DNA from: Datnioides undecimradiatus | Lineage: Eukaryota; Chordata; Actinopteri; Lobotiformes; Datnioididae | Length of the DNA stretch: 64,000 nucleotides | Assembly: GCA_008933995.1 (NCBI GenBank) | Contig: WARS01000033.1 | Coordinates: forward strand, 3,407,813-3,471,812 | Direction: 5' to 3' | In this document: positions 38,271-64,000 of the stretch, piece by piece | Layout of the letters: each line of letters begins with the position of its first letter | How positions within the stretch are numbered: the first letter of the stretch is position 1 | Translations under genes and position numbers: made by a program | Notes under the pieces: model-generated | The model's input: only the letters and a program-made list of their open reading frames with translations | Told to the model about the DNA's origin: nothing | Database searches by the model: none

Positions 38271-40424
38271 AACATAAATTGAATATCATTTAAAACTCCC
38301 AGTTTCTAAATGACAACATAACTAAGGACTATCAATCGGCGCTTTAGACACATCGACATTAAACATGCCATCTATTACCTGTCTTTAACTTTATAATGAA
38401 CATATTTATTGTGAAACTGGGAAGCACTTCATATGTAGAGCTAATTTATTACTTATTACAAGCTATTAAGAGATTAAAGATCAGGTCTCAGGGAAGCAAC
38501 TGCGTAAAGTAAAACTCCAAACTAAGTATTAAGTAAAAAGTAAAATATTATTATTTTACAACATTCTTGTTCATTATTCAGGTATTTTGTTACATATGGG
38601 AACCTGTCTTTGGTCATCTGAAGTCCATATAATATAGTCACATTTGTATTTGAGCTATTTTTAAGGTTCTGAATGTAATTGTATATATTGACAGCAATGT
38701 GTGGGATGTTAGAAGGTGTATGTGACGTGATTACAATTCTCTTTCACTTCACAATATGATTCAGTGCAGTGAACTGTATCACATAACTTGGTTGCTCTTA
38801 CCTCACTCAGAAAAATGTCTGGATACATCTGAATACCGTGAGGATTTAATTTTTCCAAGAAGTACTTTTTCTTAATTTTTAAGATCTTTGCAAAATTGAC
38901 CAAACACCATTGAAAAGTTAGCCAAGGAGTCTAAAAGTCTATTGCAATTTCACTTAAAAAAGCAAGATGCTGTTTGTTACATTCCATATTTCTTCTAATT
39001 GTTTGACAGAGTGGATTAACATGTAATGTACCAGCTTGTTTTAGTTTTAGTTTAGCTTTTCCTTAATTTTCAGATTTTTAGACAAAATTGTGATTATTCA
39101 TCTGTCCGCCATGTTGGACAATTCATTCCTAAATACATTATTTTTGAATGTTGTTCATCTGGAGTAGAGTTTCTGGCTTTTTATGTGAATGTTACTTGCT
39201 GTTTTTCTGTTTCAGAGGCAGTATTTTGCACAGATTAGGTCAGTTACATAATCCTGAAGTAATTTTAAATTAAAATTATTTTCATGTCTAAAGAGAAAGG
39301 AAAACTATGACAGAGGTGTCCATGCATGAAAGGTAAATCATCTGCATGATGTGCTGCACATTGCTGTTGTGTCACTGCTCACTCCCTTTGTAGTTAAGTT
39401 TCGGACATTCTGACATTATGCACCTGTCCTATAACCATTTATTACATTTTGACTGCTTTGTGCTTCTGTAATCTACTTCTTCTGGTAAAGGTTGCTATGA
39501 CTGACAGATATAAAATGCAAAGTGTTTTTGAAAATATTATTTGTAGTTATCAACAGAAAGATCGTCAGGCTTCAAGTCATGTGACAGCAGTTGCATTGTT
39601 GTGCTGCACCTGTGAACAACTGGTGTTCTTTCACACCAATGATCTCTAAAGATTAACGTCACTACCAGTAATGTCCTCAGTGACATGACAATGCTTACAG
39701 GACACATGGCGTCTCTGCACCGTGTCAAGGCCCAGCAACACTGGTGTTCTTTATTCTAAAACTTAGGCCAAACAAGCACTTTAATTTGTGTGTTCCACTG
39801 GAAATACACATGATTAGATGTTAGATTAGATGTAGTCTCCTTATGGTAAACGTCTTTCGTCATTTCTCACTCACTTACAATTCTGAAAAACATGGCGTTC
39901 ATTCTGGCATCTTAAACGGCACATACAGTATCTTCTACAGGGGTGTCATCCAGCAGCACTGACTCTTGTTGACCTACAGCCAACACTATGTGCAGGCTTC
40001 TCTGTCTGACGCACTTACTTTGAAGAAGACAAGCCATTAAAGGTGCGTACATGGGAAAACAATATAAGGTTTACATTTATGGTTTCCAAATAAAAAAACA
40101 CATCTACTATGTCACACTTGGCCTTGACAAATCAGGTCAGACATCTGCATCTCCTGGGTTTGACCCAGCTCTCAGACACCTGTAATAGTACCTGGCCATG
40201 TTGTGTTTACAGATCTCTGTCTTGGCTGCCAACACAGCAAAAGGTGAAATTTACCTTGATTAATATTTATTTGGTAAATGGTGCGTTATATTTAGCTGTC
40301 TCTCTTATATGGCAACATTCTTGGTGTAAAATAACCAGACTGTCTGGGCTAGCTGTATAAATGCGGTGGAATGCTGTATAAACTCAGTATCTCGGTTATC
40401 CTGAATTTAAATCGCAGATTATCT

Positions 40425-40800
40425 GTCATGGTTTTGAGCTGTAGTTATTTCCTGTTTTACACGAAATGAGTCTTTCCTTCTAAGATCTCTTCTTTCTGAC
40501 TTGTGTTTTTCCTGATTGCTTTCTTTTTCACCTGTTTCACCTGTTCTTTGGTGATCATCTGAGTTTCCCCACCCCTCTTCACACCTGCATCTCATTCCAT
40601 AATCAGCCCCTCTCTTCACCAGATAAATACCAGTTCGCTTTGTGTCCCAGATCTAAAGCCTTGTACCTCATGTGACCAGGGTCTAGCCTTACCTCATGCC
40701 TGTCAAACGTTTGTGGGCTTTTGTTTTACCTTGGACTTAACTTGCTTTGAAGGATTTTGGATTTTCCACCTCCTCCGAGGTGCCTTTGTCCCTAGTGATA
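40425..40800. repeat. Possible dispersed transposon or LTR remnant
   Basis: The stretch beginning CTGTCATGGTTTTGAGCT and containing a CACACCTGCATCTCATT block and a TATA-like AGATAAATACC resembles, from memory, dispersed repeat ends in fish genomes. No coding domain or flanking duplication was found. Confidence 0.3.
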
Positions 40801-41164
40801 CAAGGAAAGAGTTTAAAGTACACGCCAACACGGGCATCACACCAATTGAAATTACAGTACCAATATCACCAACATTAAAATTTTAATCCAAAAATACATA
40901 AACCTCATGTTGACTCAGTCACCACAGTTTACCTTCCAGTAGATCATTAAGTTCAGTTTGACATGGTTGGTAAATACATGAATGGCATTGACGCAGTAGG
41001 ATAATTATCAAGTTAGGCATTGATATTGTTCAGGAATAGATGTCATAGTTCTTATGACTAATGGTAAAAGGTCCACACCCACTGTCAGTCTAATAATACA
41101 CATGGCAGGCTTCGAAACAATGAAGTAATTTTTTTTCTGTCCTTCTCTACCTTTCTTTAAAGGA

Positions 41165-62326
<21,162 letters not shown>

Positions 62327-63228
62327 ATCAACAATCTGCACCCGTGAGATGTATGTCATTACTGATTCAAGAGATCACACGGGTATTGCGAGACTTTTCA
62401 GGAAGAACACGTTGTGGTACCAGACAAAGGGATGGAAAGAGTTTTACTTGGTAATGTCATTGTTCCCATTTCTATATTGTGAAAAGCTCTAGGAAACCAA
62501 GTGTGACGTATTAAAAATGTAAAGTTCAAGTTGAACAATATGTGAGTGAAGCTATGACATGGTGCTCTTGAAACAGGAATCACTGCTGCTAACAGTAGCG
62601 AGGTTTTAAGTTTAGTGCTGCTCTGTTTAACACCAGTGATGCACAAAAGTCAGACTTATCAAAGCAAGAAGCAGTGCGCAATTAAGTCTCACCAGTAGAT
62701 GCTGAAAACCTTTGAAGCAGTGACAATGGGAGTAATGATAAGATAATACTTTATGTATACTTATGCAGTTTTAAGGTTCTTAATAGTTGTCTCACCATTC
62801 CCCACCTTGTCTTTGTCCCTTTAAATGAAGAAAAGCATTATTAGTACTTAACTGAAAAGGATGTAAGTCTGCTAACGACTTTTGAGCACTTTATAACGGT
62901 TCATGCAGAAAAAAGTAAAATATAATGCATTGTCAAGACAGCCTCATGCACCAGATTTCGAAAAGAAACATCAAAGTAGCCAAAAAACATTGACATTGAT
63001 CAGGAAATTGTGTTCACTCTCTGTAAAAACACAAAAGAATTTTAGGATTTAAAAAATGTATTGAACTTCTTTTTGGTTGATGATTATTTGGCTAATTAAA
63101 AAAAATGCACTTTTGTAGATAATGAATTTGGTTTATCTTTTAATAACTGTATGTATGTAAATAACTTGTCATATATAAAACTGTCAGCTAACTGCTAGCC
63201 ACTTGCCTTGCCACTTGTACCCACACCC

Positions 63229-63234
63229 AATAAA
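63229..63234 (+). terminator. Candidate polyadenylation signal AATAAA
   Basis: Canonical hexamer about 900 bases after the stop codon, followed by ATTTTGTC. A second candidate lies at 63521-63526, followed by CACCTTTTCCTGG. Confidence 0.4.
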
Positions 63235-63899
63235 TTACATTTTGTCAAAATGATAAATTTATGCTCAAGTTTCATCATGAAAACCTATACAAATCTTCTT
63301 ATCTAATCTTATTTATTGATGTGGAAAAGTAAATGGTGGTGTAGCTTAATTATAATACATGTTGGCTAAGCAGGAAGCGTATAAGATGCCATCTTTGTTG
63401 TAGTTTGTTGTTGCCAAATTAATGGGTCAAGATGCATTTTGCTCTTAAATTATACGTACATATGAGTTGTCAATAAGCAGTAGATATATTTCCTCAAGCC
63501 TTTTCATTTTTTGAATTCCTAATAAACACCTTTTCCTGGAAGAGTTGCAAATGACAGTAAAATCCATTCAGATTCTAGATTTCATTTATATGTATTATAT
63601 TGCTAGAACTAATGATTTTGCTTTAGATTCTCTGTTGTACACCAGATGTGATGATATTGAGATTCAGGTGTCAGTTTAACTCAACATGAAAACACCAGAC
63701 CAGTAGTATTTTTGAGGTGAAACAGTTTTACACTTTAAAATAATTTTCAAGCTGTCAAACTTATATATATATGATTTGTGAAATGAGAATGTGTAAGTAA
63801 AAATAATCATAGATATAATTCTAGGTTACTTGCTCTGCCTCTCCTCACTCCCTTGTGTTTCTACTTTTTTCCTCCCCTCCCTTCTGTTTCCCGTTTCCC

Positions 63900-63901
<2 letters not shown>

Positions 63902-63946
<45 letters not shown>
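63902..63946. repeat. (GT)n microsatellite
   Basis: About 22 uninterrupted GT units following a C/T-rich tract. Confidence 0.95.
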
Positions 63947-63948
<2 letters not shown>

Positions 63949-64000
63949 TGTGATATCAAAATAAATTTCTTAAATTTACTTAACTTTTAAACTGTCTTTA

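Larger units (their letters stand above)
31431..41164. other. Intergenic spacer between tnfrsf21 and the adhesion GPCR gene
   Basis: About 9.7 kb, AT-rich, without a convincing gene. It contains a 13-base inverted repeat with a loop of about 50 bases at about 33641-33717, AT and GATA microsatellites at 36497-36518 and 38104-38121, an ACT/AAT trinucleotide tract at 38232-38270, a poly-T run near 37370-37386, and a possible dispersed repeat at 40425-40800. The 5' UTR and promoter of the GPCR gene should lie in its right part, because a plausible acceptor (CTTTCTTTAAAG) directly precedes the coding start. Confidence 0.7.
62327..64000 (+). other. adgrf5-like 3' UTR and downstream flank
   Basis: AT-rich, no coding potential. 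Candidate AATAAA signals at 63229-63234 and 63521-63526. The right end carries a pyrimidine-rich block (63830-63900) and a (GT)n microsatellite. Confidence 0.6.

Noticed and set aside
63331-63400. GTGTAGCTTAATTATAA stretch resembling the start of a fish mitochondrial tRNA-Phe
   Set aside because: Only the first dozen bases resemble it. No cloverleaf or anticodon arm can be drawn, so a nuclear mitochondrial insertion is not supported.

Overview
The window is vertebrate nuclear DNA and almost certainly from a ray-finned (teleost) fish. The evidence is small coding exons split by GT-AG introns, abundant (CA)n microsatellites, and fossils of fish-type retroelements and Tc1/mariner elements. It also holds two adjacent genes whose mammalian orthologues lie close together (TNFRSF21 and the ADGRF5/ADGRF1 cluster, human chromosome 6p12). 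Everything here was read by eye from the sequence; no database search was run.

Positions 1-29627 hold tnfrsf21 (death receptor 6) on the + strand. Five coding exons are visible: 2691-3408 (four TNFR cysteine-rich repeats), 6473-7060 (stalk, transmembrane helix, juxtamembrane), 19480-19745 (death domain), 27898-28168 and 29398-29627 (cytoplasmic tail to the stop). The first coding exon (signal peptide) was not found and is probably left of the window. The large introns hold microsatellites, retroelement fossils, a foldback repeat and a possible alternative terminal exon (24596-24718). An 11.5 kb spacer with no convincing gene follows.

Positions 41165-62326 hold a complete but partly damaged adhesion GPCR of the ADGRF family on the + strand, best described as adgrf5-like. 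The order is signal peptide, furin-like site, a tandem array of two alternating extracellular modules, a Thr/Ser/Pro-rich mucin-like stretch of many tiny exons, SEA domain, two Ig-like domains, a small Cys domain, GAIN domain with GPS, seven transmembrane helices and a short tail. I call the modules A (about 50 residues) and B (about 55 residues, 8-9 Cys). Mammalian ADGRF5, as I recall it, has one A-B pair before the SEA domain. Here there are eight A and seven B exons. All are symmetric phase 1-1 exons, so modules can be added or skipped without shifting the frame.

The centre of the array (about 46.2-52.7 kb) consists of near-identical tandem genomic units. Several copies carry many small indels. 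These may be real decay, but the indel-heavy pattern in exons and introns alike also suits poorly polished sequence in a collapsed repeat. This module array and the mucin-like repeat are the most interesting part of the window. The last 1.7 kb is 3' UTR and flank ending in a (GT)n tract.
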